Positions 47,456-58,262 are shown, numbered from the stretch's first letter. The stretch: 64,000 bases of DNA from Pelomonas aquatica (GCF_026712205.1 NZ_JAPPUW010000005.1:124001-188000), one strand, 5' to 3'. The notes: a model not told the origin generated them from the letters alone. Numbers and translations are program-made.

Positions 47456-48028
47456 TCAATAGCTGTACGCCAGGCCCAGTTGCAGCAGGGGCTTGAAGCG
47501 CAGGTCGCGCATCGCGTCCTCGAAGCCCTGGGCGCTGCTGCGGCCCAGGCGCACGCCGTAGGAGCCCGACATCAGGCCGAAGTCGGCACTGAAGGCGAGG
47601 CCGCTGTGCTGCACGCGGCCGGTGTAGCCGATGCCGACATAGGACAGGTTGGCGCTGGGCTCCAGCGAGTAGGCGTCCAGCCCGCTGGCGGCCAGGCTGC
47701 GCCGGCCGGCCGAGACCGGGCCGTTGCCCAGGGCCAGGCCGCCGCTGGCCTGCGCCATGGACAGGGGTCCGAGCAGCATGCCGCCGGTGGCGCGCAGGCC
47801 GCCGCGCAGGCTGGCGAAGCCGGAGTTGGTCAGGTAGTAGTCGCCCAGCAGGTTGGCGCTCAGCACGCGCGAGCCGCCGAGGTGGGGCTGCTGCGCATCG
47901 CCGCTGCCGTCGATGCTGTTGAGCTGCAGGCGCGCCTGCCAGTGCGGGCTGGCGTCGCCGTCGGCCCAGGCCGGCAGCATGAAAACGGCAGAGAGGCTCA
48001 GAACTGCAGCGCTGGCGAGGCGGGTCAT
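47456..48028 (-). CDS. Hypothetical outer-membrane beta-barrel protein
   Basis: 190-aa protein with a 22-residue signal sequence (SAAVLSLSAVFMLPAWA, cleavage before DGDAS). The mature part alternates hydrophobic and polar residues, with strands such as ANLLGDYYLT, LSYVGIGYTGRV and a terminal LLQLGLAYSY ending in aromatic residue, the usual outer-membrane signature. I do not recognise a named family. The ATG at 48028 is preferred over upstream starts because it begins the signal sequence. It interrupts the otherwise conserved prmC-grxD order. Confidence 0.7.
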   Translation of the reverse strand: MTRLASAAVLSLSAVFMLPAWADGDASPHWQARLQLNSIDGSGDAQQPHLGGSRVLSANLLGDYYLTNSGFASLRGGLRATGGMLLGPLSMAQASGGLALGNGPVSAGRRSLAASGLDAYSLEPSANLSYVGIGYTGRVQHSGLAFSADFGLMSGSYGVRLGRSSAQGFEDAMRDLRFKPLLQLGLAYSY

Positions 48029-48150
48029 GACGTTCTCCTGCACGGTGCAAGGGCTGGCACCGGGATTCGATACTACGCCGGCAATCGTTTCCCGTGAGTG
48101 AAGAACTGGGCGCAAAACATCACGCAAACCGGGTCGGCGTGCGTTGCCGT

Positions 48151-48954
48151 TCAGCCCGCCCAGCGTCCGCCACTGGCGCGGGCGCGGCCGCCGAGGTCGC
48201 GGCGCAGGCCCAGCGCCTCGAATCCGCGATGGGCCAACTGTTGCGCCACCGCATCGGCCTGGTCCCAGCCATGCTCCAGCAGCAGCCAGCCGCCGGCGTT
48301 CAGATGCTGCGGCGCCGTATCGATCAGCGCCTGCAGGTCGGCCAGGCCGTCGCCGCCGGGCGTGAGGGCGGTGATGGGCTCGTGGCGCAGCGCGGGCAGG
48401 TGGGGGTCGTCGCCGGCGATATAGGGCGGGTTGCTGACGACCAGGTCGAAGCGCCGGCCGGCCAGAGGCTCGAACCAGTTGCCGTGGCGCCAGTCGACGG
48501 CGAGGCCGAGGCGCTGGCCGTTGCCGCGGGCCACGGCCAGCGCGTCGGCGCTGAAGTCCACGGCCGTGACCTGGGCGCGCGGGCAGGCGGCCTTGACGGC
48601 CAGCGCGATGGCGCCGCTGCCGGTACCGAGGTCGACGACGCTCGGCTCGCCGGGCAGGGCCGTTAGCAGTTCCAGCGCCCAGCCGACCAGCGTCTCGGTA
48701 TCTGGCCGCGGGATCAGCGTGGCCGGCGTGACCTGCAGTTCCAGGCCGTGGAAGGGCTGCCAGCCGGTCAGGTGGGCCAGCGGCTCGCCGTCGGCCAGGC
48801 GGCGCAGCGCGGTCTCGGCGCCGGCGACCGGTGCGTCGCCGTGGGTGACGAGCCAGGCGCGGTTCTGGCCGCTCAGGTGGGCGAGCAGCGCCTGCGCGTC
48901 GCCGCGCTCGACGCCGAGCTGGCGGGCCAGGGCCAGCGCCTCGTCGACCGTCAT
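48151..48954 (-). CDS. prmC: Peptide chain release factor N5-glutamine methyltransferase PrmC
   Basis: 267-aa SAM-dependent enzyme that methylates the GGQ glutamine of release factors 1 and 2. N-terminal helical domain, then [16 protein letters not shown] motif [15 protein letters not shown] (about 107-121) and the catalytic NPPYIAG at 175-181. Its ATG overlaps the prfA stop (ATGA), so the methyltransferase and its substrate are translationally coupled. Confidence 0.96.
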   Translation of the reverse strand: MTVDEALALARQLGVERGDAQALLAHLSGQNRAWLVTHGDAPVAGAETALRRLADGEPLAHLTGWQPFHGLELQVTPATLIPRPDTETLVGWALELLTALPGEPSVVDLGTGSGAIALAVKAACPRAQVTAVDFSADALAVARGNGQRLGLAVDWRHGNWFEPLAGRRFDLVVSNPPYIAGDDPHLPALRHEPITALTPGGDGLADLQALIDTAPQHLNAGGWLLLEHGWDQADAVAQQLAHRGFEALGLRRDLGGRARASGGRWAG

Positions 48955-50036
48955 GCCCGGCCTTCTTCGAGCTGGGCGAGCTGGTCGGCCGCCTGCGCGG
49001 CGAGCAGGCCCTGGATCACGTCGCCGAGGTCGCCGTCCATGATCTGGCCGAGCTTGTAGAGCGTCAGGTTGATGCGGTGGTCGGTCAGCCGGCCCTGCGG
49101 GAAGTTGTAGGTGCGGATGCGGTCGCTGCGGTCGCCGCTGCCGATCAGGCCCTTGCGCGTGGCGGCTTCCTTGGCGGCGCGTTCGCTGCGTTCCTTTTCC
49201 TGGATGCGGGCCTGCAGCACCTGCAGCGCCTTGGCCTTGTTGCTGTGCTGGCTGCGGCCGTCCTGGCATTCGGCCACGATGCCGGTGGGCAGGTGCACCA
49301 CGCGCACGGCCGAGTCGGTCTTGTTGATGTGCTGGCCGCCGGCGCCGCTGGCGCGGAAGGTGTCGATGCGCAGGTCGGCCGGGTTCAGCGTGATGGTCTC
49401 CGCCTCGTCGGGCTCGGGCATCACGGCCACCGTGCAGGCGCTGGTGTGGATGCGGCCCTGGGTCTCGGTGGCCGGCACGCGCTGCACGCGGTGGCCGCCG
49501 CTCTCGAACTTGAGCCGGCCGTAGATGCCGTCGCCCTCGATGCGCACGACCAGTTCCTTGTAGCCGCCGAGGTCGGACGTGCTCTCCGACAGGATCTCGG
49601 TGCGCCAGCCCTGGCTCTCGGCATAGCGTAGATACATGCGCGCCAGGTCGGCGGCGAACAGCGCCGATTCGTCGCCACCCGTGCCGGCGCGGATTTCCAG
49701 GAAGGCATTGCGCTCGTCGTCGGGGTCTTTCGGGATCAGCGCGAGCTGCAGTTCCTGGTCCAGCGCGGCCAGCGCCGCCTCGTTGCTGGCGATCTCCTCG
49801 CGGGCCATCTCGGCCATTTCTGTGTCGGCCAGCATCTCGCGCGCGGCGGCGAGGTCGGCCTCGTGGGCCTGGTAGCGGCGGTAGCGTTCGACAAGGCCGC
49901 TCACCTCGGCCTGCTCCTTGGTCAGCGCGCGGTAGCGCTTCATGTCGGCGGCGATGCTGCCGTCGGCGAGGAGGGCGTCGAGCTCGGCGAGGCGGAAGCC
50001 GAGGCGGTCGAACTGCTGGCGCAGGGAGTCTTTCAT
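48951..50036 (-). CDS. prfA: Peptide chain release factor 1
   Basis: 361-aa release factor recognising UAG and UAA. Visible are [17 protein letters not shown], the codon-recognition region with [32 protein letters not shown], and the catalytic [22 protein letters not shown] with GGQ at 233-235. It starts 65 bp after hemA and is followed by prmC with an ATGA overlap, the usual hemA-prfA-prmC order. Confidence 0.98.
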   Translation of the reverse strand: MKDSLRQQFDRLGFRLAELDALLADGSIAADMKRYRALTKEQAEVSGLVERYRRYQAHEADLAAAREMLADTEMAEMAREEIASNEAALAALDQELQLALIPKDPDDERNAFLEIRAGTGGDESALFAADLARMYLRYAESQGWRTEILSESTSDLGGYKELVVRIEGDGIYGRLKFESGGHRVQRVPATETQGRIHTSACTVAVMPEPDEAETITLNPADLRIDTFRASGAGGQHINKTDSAVRVVHLPTGIVAECQDGRSQHSNKAKALQVLQARIQEKERSERAAKEAATRKGLIGSGDRSDRIRTYNFPQGRLTDHRINLTLYKLGQIMDGDLGDVIQGLLAAQAADQLAQLEEGRA

Positions 50037-50101
50037 GGCGGGAGCGGGCGAGGGCAGTCAGGGAGTCGGCGCAGCGCGCCGGGCGGCAAGCGAGAGAGCC
50101 G

Positions 50102-51364
50102 CTAAGACTGCTTGCCGCGCAGGAACAGGCGCGAGACGGTCTGCGCCAGCAGCAGGCGCTGCTCGCCGTCGCTGGCATGCAGCTCGGCCAGCGTGCCGTG
50201 CAGCAGCTTCTGCGTGAGGCCGCGGGTCAGCGCGTCCAGCACCTCGTCGACGTCGGCGCCCTTGGCGAGCTGCTTGCGGGCGCGGGCGATCTCGGCCGCG
50301 CGCCAGTCGTCGGTCTGGGCGTGCAGGGCCTGGATCAGCGGCACCGTGTGGCGCTGGTCCAGCCAGTGCATGAAGCTCTGCACGCCGGTCTCGACGATGG
50401 CTTCGGCCTGGGCGACGGCAGCCTGGCGCCTCTCGCCGGCGGTCTGCACCTGGGCGGCGAGCTCGTCGACGGTGTAGAGGTAGACGTCGTCCAGCTGGGC
50501 GACCTCGGGCTCGATGTCGCGCGGCACGGCCAGGTCGACCATGAACATCGGGCGGTGCTTGCGTTTTTTGAGCGCGCGCTCGACGGCGCCCAGGCCGATC
50601 AGCGGCAGGCTGGACGCGGTGCAGGACACGACGATGTCGAACTCGTGCAGGCGCTCGGGCAGGTCGGCCAGGCGCATGGCCTCGGCGCCGAAGTGGGTGG
50701 CGAGCTTCTCGCCGCGCTCCAGCGTGCGGTTGGCCACGGCCATGTGGCGCGGCGTCCTGGCGGCGAAGTGGGTCGCCGTCAGCTCGATCATCTCGCCGGC
50801 GCCGACGAAGAGCACGCGCGTGCGGGCGAGGTCCTCGAACAACTGGCCGGCCAGGCGCACGGCGGCGGCGGCCATGCTGATGGAGTGGGAGCCGATCTCG
50901 GTGGAGCTGCGCACCTCCTTGGCGACCGAGAAGCTGCGCTGGAAGAGCTGGTGCAGCGTCGTGCCCAGCGCGCCGGCGTTCTCGGCCTCGCGCACCGCCT
51001 GCTTCATCTGGCCGAGGATCTGGGGCTCGCCCAGCACCATCGAGTCGAGCCCACTGGCGACGCGGAAGGCGTGGCGGGCGGCGGCGCTGCCCTGCATCAC
51101 ATAGGCGTGCTCGCGCAGCGCGCCGCTGTCCACGCCGCCGGTCTGGGCCAGCCAGGCGATGGCCGGCTGCACCTGGGCCGGCGGCGCGGCCACGTAGACC
51201 TCGGTGCGGTTGCAGGTGGACAGGATGGCCGCCTCGGGCGCGCCGGGCAGCTTCTGGCGCAGGCCAGTCAGCGAAGGCGCGAGTTGCTCAAGCGTGAACG
51301 CGAACCGCCCGCGCAGATCCAGCGGGGCAGTGTTGTGGTTCAGGCCGAGAGCAAAGACCGACAT
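50102..51364 (-). CDS. hemA: Glutamyl-tRNA reductase
   Basis: 420-aa first enzyme of the C5 haem pathway. It reduces Glu-tRNA to glutamate-1-semialdehyde. The N-terminus [23 protein letters not shown] and catalytic C51 in [12 protein letters not shown] are clear. [11 protein letters not shown] and the NADPH-binding [18 protein letters not shown] follow, and the C-terminal dimerisation domain has [30 protein letters not shown]. Divergent from the small membrane protein gene at 51419. Confidence 0.97.
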   Translation of the reverse strand: MSVFALGLNHNTAPLDLRGRFAFTLEQLAPSLTGLRQKLPGAPEAAILSTCNRTEVYVAAPPAQVQPAIAWLAQTGGVDSGALREHAYVMQGSAAARHAFRVASGLDSMVLGEPQILGQMKQAVREAENAGALGTTLHQLFQRSFSVAKEVRSSTEIGSHSISMAAAAVRLAGQLFEDLARTRVLFVGAGEMIELTATHFAARTPRHMAVANRTLERGEKLATHFGAEAMRLADLPERLHEFDIVVSCTASSLPLIGLGAVERALKKRKHRPMFMVDLAVPRDIEPEVAQLDDVYLYTVDELAAQVQTAGERRQAAVAQAEAIVETGVQSFMHWLDQRHTVPLIQALHAQTDDWRAAEIARARKQLAKGADVDEVLDALTRGLTQKLLHGTLAELHASDGEQRLLLAQTVSRLFLRGKQS

Positions 51365-51418
51365 GGCTTGAATTGTAGGATTCACCGCTTTTCCGCCCCT
51401 GACACCGGTCAAGTCCGC

Positions 51419-51694
51419 ATGAGCCCACTCGACGCCTTCTGGCATCTCGCCAACCTGTTCGCGCCCGCCTGGGGGCTGGCGGCACTGCTGGCGCTGGCGA
51501 TCAAGGGGCTGTGGTGGCGTGAGGCGAAGTCCCTGGCGTGGCGGCGGCTGTGGGGCTGGGGTGGCGTGGGTGGCACCGTGGCGACCATTGCCGCCCTGGC
51601 GCTGCTGGGCCGTGACGGCCACATGGCCGGCTACGCCTTGCTGCTGCTCGGCGTGGCCTTACCCCAGTGGTATTTGCTCAGCTTCAGGCGCTGA
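51419..51694 (+). CDS. Small hypothetical membrane protein
   Basis: 91-aa protein with about three hydrophobic segments: [38 protein letters not shown] and [20 protein letters not shown]. The gene is divergent from hemA and convergent with miaB, whose 3' end it overlaps by 11 bp. I do not recognise a named family. Similar proteins in this position in relatives would support it. Confidence 0.65.
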   Translation: MSPLDAFWHLANLFAPAWGLAALLALAIKGLWWREAKSLAWRRLWGWGGVGGTVATIAALALLGRDGHMAGYALLLLGVALPQWYLLSFRR

Positions 51695-53048
51695 GCACCT
51701 CCTCGGTTGTGACGACCTCGCCGCGCAGCGAGTGCGCGAAGGCCGTCGTGATGCGCACGTCGACGAGCCGGTTCATCAGCCGCGGCGAGCCGGCGAAGTT
51801 GACGATGCGGTTGCACTCGGTGCGGCCCATCAGCTCGGCGGCGTCCTTGCGGGCGTTGCCGGTGACGAGCACCTTCTCGACCTTGCCGACCATGCCCTGC
51901 GAGATGCTCAGCGCATGCGCCTCGATGGCGGCCTGCAGTTCCTGCAGGCGCTTGACCTTGGTCTCGTAGGGCGTCGTGTCTTCCAGCGCCGCGGCCGGCG
52001 TGCCGGGGCGCGGGCTGAAGATGAAGCTGAACGAGGCGTCGAAGCCGACGTCGTGCACGAGCTTCATCAGCCTGGCGTGGTCTTCGTCGGTCTCGCCGGG
52101 GAAGCCGACGATGAAGTCGCTGGCCAGGCGCAGGTCCGGGCGGATGGCGCGCAGCTTGCGGACGATGCTCTTGAACTCCAGCGCCGTGTAGCCGCGCTTC
52201 ATCGCCATCAGGATGCGGTCGCTGCCGTGCTGCACCGGCAGGTGCAGATGGTTCACGAGCTGCGGGATCTTGCCGTAGGCCTCGATGAGGCGGGGGCTGA
52301 ACTCGTTGGGGTGGCTGGTCGTGAAGCGCAGGCGCCGGACGCCGGGGATCTCGGCCGCGTACTCGAGCAGCAGGGCCAGGTCGGCATGCTCGGCCGTGTC
52401 GCCCATCTTGCCGCGGTAGGCATTGACGTTCTGGCCCAGCAGGTTGATCTCCATGACGCCCTGGTCGGCCAGGCCGGCGATCTCGGTCAGCACGTCGTCA
52501 AAGGGCCGCGAGACCTCCTCGCCGCGCGTGTAGGGCACCACGCAGTAGCTGCAGTATTTGGAGCAGCCTTCCATGATGGACACGAAGGCCGAGGCACCCT
52601 CGATCTTGGCTGGCGGCAGGTGGTCGAACTTCTCGATCTCGGGGAAGGAGATGTCCACCTGCGGGCGGCGCTGCTCGCGGCGCGCCTCGAGCATTGCGGG
52701 GAGGCGGTGCAGGGTCTGCGGGCCGAAGACCACGTCGACATAGGGCGCGCGTTCGATGATGGCCGCGCCCTCCTGCGAGGCCACGCAGCCGCCGACGCCG
52801 ATCATGACGCCCTTGGCCTTGAGGTGCTTCACGCGGCCGAGGTCGCTGAAGACCTTCTCCTGCGCCTTCTCGCGCACCGAGCAGGTGTTGAACAGGATGA
52901 GGTCGGCCTGCTCGGGGTCGTCGGTGGGCGTGTAGCCCTTGGCGGCGCCCAGCACGTCGGCCATCTTGTCCGAGTCGTACTCGTTCATCTGGCAGCCGAA
53001 GGTCTTGATGTAGACCTTCTTGCCCGCCGTCTCTTCCGCGCCGCTCAT
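51684..53048 (-). CDS. miaB: tRNA-2-methylthio-N6-dimethylallyladenosine synthase MiaB
   Basis: 454-aa radical SAM methylthiotransferase modifying A37 of tRNAs. The N-terminal UPF0004 domain has cluster cysteines C19 ([13 protein letters not shown]), C56 ([11 protein letters not shown]) and C88 (GGCVASQEG). The radical SAM cluster is C162, C166, C169 in [30 protein letters not shown] belongs to the C-terminal TRAM domain. The start overlaps the stop of the secreted hypothetical gene upstream (ATGA). Confidence 0.97.
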   Translation of the reverse strand: MSGAEETAGKKVYIKTFGCQMNEYDSDKMADVLGAAKGYTPTDDPEQADLILFNTCSVREKAQEKVFSDLGRVKHLKAKGVMIGVGGCVASQEGAAIIERAPYVDVVFGPQTLHRLPAMLEARREQRRPQVDISFPEIEKFDHLPPAKIEGASAFVSIMEGCSKYCSYCVVPYTRGEEVSRPFDDVLTEIAGLADQGVMEINLLGQNVNAYRGKMGDTAEHADLALLLEYAAEIPGVRRLRFTTSHPNEFSPRLIEAYGKIPQLVNHLHLPVQHGSDRILMAMKRGYTALEFKSIVRKLRAIRPDLRLASDFIVGFPGETDEDHARLMKLVHDVGFDASFSFIFSPRPGTPAAALEDTTPYETKVKRLQELQAAIEAHALSISQGMVGKVEKVLVTGNARKDAAELMGRTECNRIVNFAGSPRLMNRLVDVRITTAFAHSLRGEVVTTEEVLSA

Positions 53049-53422
53049 GGCTTGCTCCAGGTCTGGTTGCCCGGGTTGAACTGCCAGTTCGCGGACTCGG
53101 CCGGCGTCGCCGGCCAGGGCTTGTTGGCCAGCTCGGCGGCGTTCAGCACCCAGACGTCCAGGATCAGGCCGCTGCTCTCGACCGTGTAGTGCACGATGAG
53201 CTTCTGGCCCGCGAGGCCGGCGGGCGGCACCCAGAGGTTGTTCTCGTTCTTGACGCGGGCCCCTGGCGCCATCCGGGCCGGCTGGCCGTTGAGCAGCACG
53301 TCGGGGAACTGGGTCACGACCAGTTCGCCGCGCAGCGCCTTGGCGGGGAAGAAACGGTGGGTCTGCGCATGGGCGACCACGCAGCTGGCGGCCAGGGCCA
53401 GCGGGAGGACACAGCGGTACAT
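53045..53422 (-). CDS. Hypothetical secreted protein upstream of miaB
   Basis: 125-aa protein with a signal sequence [20 protein letters not shown]. The mature domain contains [74 protein letters not shown] and ends [14 protein letters not shown] do not recognise a named family. Its ATGA overlap with miaB shows that the two are translated together. A periplasmic location is likely. Confidence 0.7.
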   Translation of the reverse strand: MYRCVLPLALAASCVVAHAQTHRFFPAKALRGELVVTQFPDVLLNGQPARMAPGARVKNENNLWVPPAGLAGQKLIVHYTVESSGLILDVWVLNAAELANKPWPATPAESANWQFNPGNQTWSKP

Positions 53423-53654
53423 GGTATTTGTCCAGTGGCTGCGGAAATGAAGACGGCGCGAGGCTCGCTCGCGCCGCTCGGGGCTCCGCGGCGTTCGGGC
53501 GTCTGCGGGACGCCAAGTTTACCTTGGCCGGTCGCGCCCGCGGAGACCGCAATCCTGTGCGCGCAAGCCCCTCAAGCGTGCGGTGTTGCTGGCCGGTGCG
53601 CCGACTATCTTTGTTGGCGCGGCGCCGCCGACGGCTTCGCATGAGGAGACGAGC

Positions 53655-54917
53655 ATGGCTTTGCGGCGTTCATGGCCCAGCCTTCTGGCTGCATTCATCC
53701 TGGGAGTCGGCCTCGCGCCGGCGCGGGCCGATGTGATCGGCGACTGGAACCAGACCGCCTGCGAGGTGGTGGCCAAGGCAGGCCCGGGGGCGCCGGGGCA
53801 CCGCATGATGGCCATCGTGCAGCTCGCCGTCTTCGAGGCCGTGAACAGCATCGAGCCGCGTTATGCGCCGTGGATGCCGCAGATGACGGCGCCGCCGGGC
53901 GCTTCGGTGGACGCCGCCGTTGCGGCCGCCAACCGTGCGGCGCTGGTGGCGCTGATGCCGGCCGAGAAGGCCACGACCGAGGCGGTCTACCAGGCCGCGC
54001 TGAAGGCCCTGCCGGACGGGGCCGCCAAGTTGGACGGCATCGCGACCGGCGAGAAGGCCGCGGCCCAGGTGCTCGCCCGCGCGGCGGCCGACGGTGCCGG
54101 CGGCGCCGACAACTACCAGTGGCAGACGGCGCCCGGCCGCTATGTGCCCACCGTGATTCCCGCCGTGCCGACCTGGCCGCGGCGCAAACCCTGGGTGATG
54201 GCGCGCGCCGACCAGTTCCGTCCCGGCCCGCCGCCCGACCTCGCCAGCGACGTGTGGGCGCGCGACCTGCAGGAGGTGCGCGCGCTGGGTGCGAAGAACA
54301 GCACGACCCGAACGGCCGCGCAGACCGACATCGCGAGGTTCTGGGAGGAAACGAGGCCGCTGGTCTACTACCCCGTACTCAAGGCCGTCGCCCAGATGCC
54401 GGGACGCAGCGTCGTGCAGAACGCCCGCCTGTATGCCGCCGTCGGCCTGGCCATCGACGATGCGCTGATCGCCGTCTTCGACGCCAAGTACGCCTACAAC
54501 TTCTGGCGCCCGATCACGGCGATCCGCGTCGAGCATCTCGCCGGCGGCAGCAAGACGGTGGCCGACCTCGGCTGGACGCCCTTCATCGCCACGCCCATGC
54601 ATCCCGAATACCCTTGCGCGCACTGCGTCGCATCGGGCGCGCTCGGCGCCGTGCTGCGCGAGGAGACGCGCGGCCAGGCCGTGCCTCGTCTCGGTTCGGC
54701 CAGCCCGACGCTGCCCGGCATCGCGCATGAGTGGGACAGCATCGACGCCTTCATGGCCGAGGTGAGCATGGCCCGCATCTACGACGGCGTGCATTACCGG
54801 AATTCGACCGAGGTCGGCAACCGGATCGGCATGGCCGTCGGGGCGCTGGTGCAGCAGCGCTTTGCGGCGCCTCTGGCGACGGCACCCGCGCGAACCGCGG
54901 AGAAGCCGGGCCTTTGA
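53655..54917 (+). CDS. Vanadium-dependent haloperoxidase / PAP2-like protein
   Basis: 420-aa exported protein of the vanadium haloperoxidase and acid phosphatase superfamily. Signal sequence [20 protein letters not shown]. The vanadate/phosphate site is built from [33 protein letters not shown] (near 315-333) and [17 protein letters not shown]. Usual members have PSGHAxxSGA in the second motif. Here CAHC replaces SGH, which is seen in one subgroup. The activity (halogenation or phosphatase) cannot be assigned. The ATG at 53655 has GAGGAGAC upstream. Confidence 0.85.
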   Translation: MALRRSWPSLLAAFILGVGLAPARADVIGDWNQTACEVVAKAGPGAPGHRMMAIVQLAVFEAVNSIEPRYAPWMPQMTAPPGASVDAAVAAANRAALVALMPAEKATTEAVYQAALKALPDGAAKLDGIATGEKAAAQVLARAAADGAGGADNYQWQTAPGRYVPTVIPAVPTWPRRKPWVMARADQFRPGPPPDLASDVWARDLQEVRALGAKNSTTRTAAQTDIARFWEETRPLVYYPVLKAVAQMPGRSVVQNARLYAAVGLAIDDALIAVFDAKYAYNFWRPITAIRVEHLAGGSKTVADLGWTPFIATPMHPEYPCAHCVASGALGAVLREETRGQAVPRLGSASPTLPGIAHEWDSIDAFMAEVSMARIYDGVHYRNSTEVGNRIGMAVGALVQQRFAAPLATAPARTAEKPGL

Positions 54918-54957
54918 AAGACCTGTTCGTGCCGGGCCGGTGACGCGGCAAATGAAA

Positions 54958-54985
54958 ACGGGCTGCCTCGTGTGAGGCAGCCCGT
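54958..54985 (-). terminator. Terminator of tRNA-Met
   Basis: ACGGGCTGCCTC/GAGGCAGCCCGT is a perfect 12-bp stem with loop GTGT (54958-54969 and 54974-54985). On the minus strand it lies 7 bp beyond the tRNA 3' end and is followed by TTTTC. On the plus strand TGGCTTTT follows, so it could also stop transcription from the haloperoxidase gene. Confidence 0.85.
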
Positions 54986-54992
54986 TGGCTTT

Positions 54993-55069
<77 letters not shown>

Positions 55070-55112
55070 TAAGCCCGCCATTCTAGCGGGGTTTCGGGCG
55101 AGAATGCAAGCC

Positions 55113-56222
55113 ATGTTCAGTTTCTTCAAAAAGACGCCGCCGGCCCCTGCCGAAGCGCCGGCGCTGCTGCCCGAGGGCTGGGCCGTCAGGCCCGTTTCGG
55201 CGCCCGCGCCGCGTGCCGCGGAGCCTGCTCCCGTCGTCGTGGCAGTGCCCGTCGCCGATCCGGCGCCAGCGCCGGTGGCAGTCGTTGCCCCGCCGCCGCC
55301 CGTACCCACACCGGAGGTCGCGCCGCGCCAGAGCTGGCTGAACCGGCTGCGCGCTGGCCTGCGCAAGACCGGCAGCAGCATCGCCGGCGTCTTCACCGGC
55401 ACGAAGATCGACGACCAGCTCTACGAGGAATTGGAAGAAGCGCTGCTGATGGCCGATGCCGGCGTGAAGGCGACCGAGTTCCTGCTCGGCGACCTGAAGC
55501 GCCGCGTGAAGGAGGCCCGGGCCGCCGACCCGCAGGCGGTGCGCGCGCTGCTCGTCGATGCGCTGGCCGAGCTGCTCGCGCCGCTGGAGAAGGGCCTGGA
55601 GGTCGGCCGCCACACGCCCACCGTGATGATGGTCGTGGGCGTCAACGGCGCCGGCAAGACGACCAGCATCGGCAAGCTGACCCGCCATCTCGCCGAGGCC
55701 GACCAGCGCGTGCTGCTGGCCGCGGCCGACACCTTCCGCGCGGCGGCGCGCGAGCAGTTGGGCGTCTGGGCCGACCGGGCCCAGGTCGAGATCGTCAGCC
55801 AGGAGGGCGGCGACCCGGCGGCCGTGTCCTTCGACGCGGTCAACGCCGGCCGCGCGCGCGGTGCCGATGTCGTCATCGCCGACACCGCGGGCCGCCTGCC
55901 GACCCAGCTGCACCTGATGGAGGAGCTGAAGAAGATCAGGCGCGTCATCGCCAAGGCCCAGGAGGGTGCGCCGCACGAGGTGCTGCTCGTCGTGGACGGC
56001 AACACGGGCCAGAACGCGCTGAACCAGGTCAAGGCCTTCGACGAGGCGCTGGGCCTGACCGGCCTCGTCGTGACCAAGCTCGACGGCACGGCCAAGGGCG
56101 GCGTGCTCGCGGCCATCGCGCGCGAGCGCCCGGTGCCGGTCTATTTCATCGGCGTGGGCGAGCAGCTGGAAGACCTCGAGACCTTCAGCGCACGCGAGTT
56201 CGCGCGGGCCTTGCTGGAGTGA
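55113..56222 (+). CDS. ftsY: Signal recognition particle receptor FtsY
   Basis: 369-aa SRP receptor GTPase that delivers ribosome complexes to the membrane. The N-terminal A region is Pro- and Ala-rich (about 10-75). The NG domain has G1 GVNGAGKTT (about 176-184), DTFRAAAREQL, G3 DTAGRLPTQLHLMEEL and G4 TKLDGTAKGG, ending YFIGVGEQLEDLETF. The ATG at 55113 (MFSFFKK) matches family starts. An upstream ATG at 55104 would add three residues. Ffh is encoded nearby on the other strand. Confidence 0.96.
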   Translation: MFSFFKKTPPAPAEAPALLPEGWAVRPVSAPAPRAAEPAPVVVAVPVADPAPAPVAVVAPPPPVPTPEVAPRQSWLNRLRAGLRKTGSSIAGVFTGTKIDDQLYEELEEALLMADAGVKATEFLLGDLKRRVKEARAADPQAVRALLVDALAELLAPLEKGLEVGRHTPTVMMVVGVNGAGKTTSIGKLTRHLAEADQRVLLAAADTFRAAAREQLGVWADRAQVEIVSQEGGDPAAVSFDAVNAGRARGADVVIADTAGRLPTQLHLMEELKKIRRVIAKAQEGAPHEVLLVVDGNTGQNALNQVKAFDEALGLTGLVVTKLDGTAKGGVLAAIARERPVPVYFIGVGEQLEDLETFSAREFARALLE

Positions 56223-56240
56223 GCGGGCGCTGAGCCGGCG

Positions 56241-56783
56241 TCAGTGCGCTTGCGGCACGTCGGCGAAATAGCCGGCGCCGCGCGGCTTCGTGAACAGCAT
56301 TGCGCGCAGCCGCTCGCTGCTCTCGTTCTGCCAGTCCCGCTCCCACTGCGTGACCGACAGGTCCGTGGCGGCCAGCACGCGCAGCAGCCGCTCCCGCTTG
56401 CGGCCGTGCCGGGATGGGTCCTCCGCGGCCGGCATGACGATGACGGCGCGCGCATAGCCGTGCTCGTCGCACAGCGCGAAGTCGACGGTGAGCAGGCCGG
56501 TGCGCGAAAGCCATTCGCGGTAGGAGTGGTGCTTGGGCACCCGCACCAGCTTGTGCAGGGGCACATGCGCGAGCAGGAAGCCCTTGGGGTGCTCCAGCGC
56601 CAGCGCCTGGCTCAGGCATTTGTAGGCATGCCGCTCCGAACTCATCAGCACCCGCGCCGCCGTCGGCGGCCAGTGCATCACGGTGTCCGGGGCGTCGTTG
56701 GCCGGGCGGGCGGGCTGGCCGGTCAGGCGGCTCAGCCAGGCGCTCATGGCGCGGGGGAGGTGGAGGTTGCGCATGCGCCGCAC
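56241..56783 (-). CDS. DUF2726-domain protein
   Basis: 180-aa protein with the DUF2726 layout: LMSSERHAYKCLSQALALEHPKGFLLAHVPLHKLVRVPKHHSYREWLSRTGLLTVDFALCDEHGYARAVIVMP. This is a nuclease-like beta/alpha fold whose activity is not established. The N-terminal 35 residues are basic, with no clear signal sequence. It lies alone between ftsY (convergent) and ffh. Alternative starts within the first 13 codons are possible. Confidence 0.75.
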   Translation of the reverse strand: MRRMRNLHLPRAMSAWLSRLTGQPARPANDAPDTVMHWPPTAARVLMSSERHAYKCLSQALALEHPKGFLLAHVPLHKLVRVPKHHSYREWLSRTGLLTVDFALCDEHGYARAVIVMPAAEDPSRHGRKRERLLRVLAATDLSVTQWERDWQNESSERLRAMLFTKPRGAGYFADVPQAH

Positions 56784-56879
56784 GCTAGCGGGCGCATGGG
56801 GGCTTGACCATGGCTGGGCGTCCCCGGAGCTGGGGACTGCTCACGAGGGAAGTGTGAGCAGCTGTGTCCGCGCGCGGGC

Positions 56880-58262
56880 TCAGCCCATGCCGGGCAGGCC
56901 CTTGAGCCCGCCCATGCGCTTCATCATCTTCATCAGGCCGCCGCCCTTCATCTTCTTCATCATCTGCTGCATCTGGTCGAACTGGTTCAGCAGGCGGTTG
57001 ACGTCCTGGATCTGCACGCCGGCGCCGGTGGCGATGCGGCGCTTGCGGCTGGCCTTGCTCTTGCCGTCCATCAGCAGCGCGGGCTGGGCGCGCTCCTTGG
57101 CGGTCATCGCGCGCAGGATGCCTTCCATGCGCTTCATGTCGCGCTCGGCGCGGTCCATGTCGGCCTGGCCGGGCTGCTTGCCGCCCATCATGTTCTGCGG
57201 CAACTTGTCCATCAGGCCGCCGAGGCCGCCCATCTTCTTCATCTGCGCGATCTGCTGCAGGAAGTCGTTCAGGTCGAAGCCGCTGCCGCTCTTGAGCTTC
57301 TCGGCCATGGCCTGAGCCGAGGCGAGATCGACGCTCTGCGTGACCTGCTCCACCAGCGCGACGATGTCGCCCATGCCCAGCACGCGGCCGGCGTGGCGCT
57401 CGGCATCGAACACCTCCAGGCCATCGATCTTTTCCGACACGCCGGCGAACTTGATCGGCGCGCCGGTGATCTGGCGCACCGACAGCGCGGCGCCGCCGCG
57501 CGAGTCGCCGTCCAGCTTGGTCAGGATGACGCCGGTCAGCGGCAGGGCTTCCTTGAAGGCCTTGGCGGTGTTGACCGCGTCCTGGCCCTGCATCGCATCG
57601 ACGACGAACAGCGTCTCGACCGGGTTCAGCGTCGCGTGCAGCTCCTTGATCTCGGCCATCAAGGCCTCGTCGATGGCCAGGCGGCCGGCCGTGTCGACGA
57701 GCAGCACGTCGACGTAGTGGCGGCGGGCGTAGTCCAGCGCGGCCAGCGCGATGTCGCGCGGCTTCTGGTCGGGCGTGGACTCGAACCATTCGGCGCCGGC
57801 CTGGCGCGTGACGGTCTTCAGCTGCTCGATGGCCGCGGGGCGGTAGACGTCGGCGGAGACCGTCAGCACCTTCTTCCTGCGCTTCTCGATCAGGTGCTTG
57901 GCGAGCTTGGCCGTCGTCGTCGTCTTGCCGGCGCCCTGCAGGCCGGCCATCAGGATGACGGCGGGCGGCTGCGCGGCGAGGTTGATGTCGGCCACGCCCT
58001 CGCCCATCGTCGCGGCGAGTTCCTTGTGCACGACCGAGACCAGCACCTGGCCCGGGTTCAGCGAGCCGACGACCTCCTGGCCGAGGGCCTTGTCCTTCAC
58101 GCGGGCGATGAAGTCGCGCACCACCGGCAGGGCCACGTCGGCCTCCAGCAGGGCCATGCGCACCTCGCGCAGCATGTCCTGCACATTGCTCTCGGTGATG
58201 CGGGCCTGGCCGCGCATCGTCTTGACGAGGCGACTCAGGCGGTCGGTGAGGTTGGAAGCCAT
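56880..58262 (-). CDS. ffh: Signal recognition particle protein Ffh
   Basis: 460-aa SRP54 homologue binding 4.5S RNA and signal peptides. The N domain has MASNLTDRLSRLVKTMRGQARITESNV. The G domain has G1 GLQGAGKTT (107-115), DVYRPAAIEQL, DTAGRLAIDEALM and TKLDGDSRGG. The Met-rich M domain (about 320-435) includes LQQIAQMKKMGGLGGLMDKLPQNMMGG and the RNA-binding GAGVQIQDVNRLLNQF. Divergent from the CcsA-like gene, 54 bp away. Confidence 0.97.
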   Translation of the reverse strand: MASNLTDRLSRLVKTMRGQARITESNVQDMLREVRMALLEADVALPVVRDFIARVKDKALGQEVVGSLNPGQVLVSVVHKELAATMGEGVADINLAAQPPAVILMAGLQGAGKTTTTAKLAKHLIEKRRKKVLTVSADVYRPAAIEQLKTVTRQAGAEWFESTPDQKPRDIALAALDYARRHYVDVLLVDTAGRLAIDEALMAEIKELHATLNPVETLFVVDAMQGQDAVNTAKAFKEALPLTGVILTKLDGDSRGGAALSVRQITGAPIKFAGVSEKIDGLEVFDAERHAGRVLGMGDIVALVEQVTQSVDLASAQAMAEKLKSGSGFDLNDFLQQIAQMKKMGGLGGLMDKLPQNMMGGKQPGQADMDRAERDMKRMEGILRAMTAKERAQPALLMDGKSKASRKRRIATGAGVQIQDVNRLLNQFDQMQQMMKKMKGGGLMKMMKRMGGLKGLPGMG

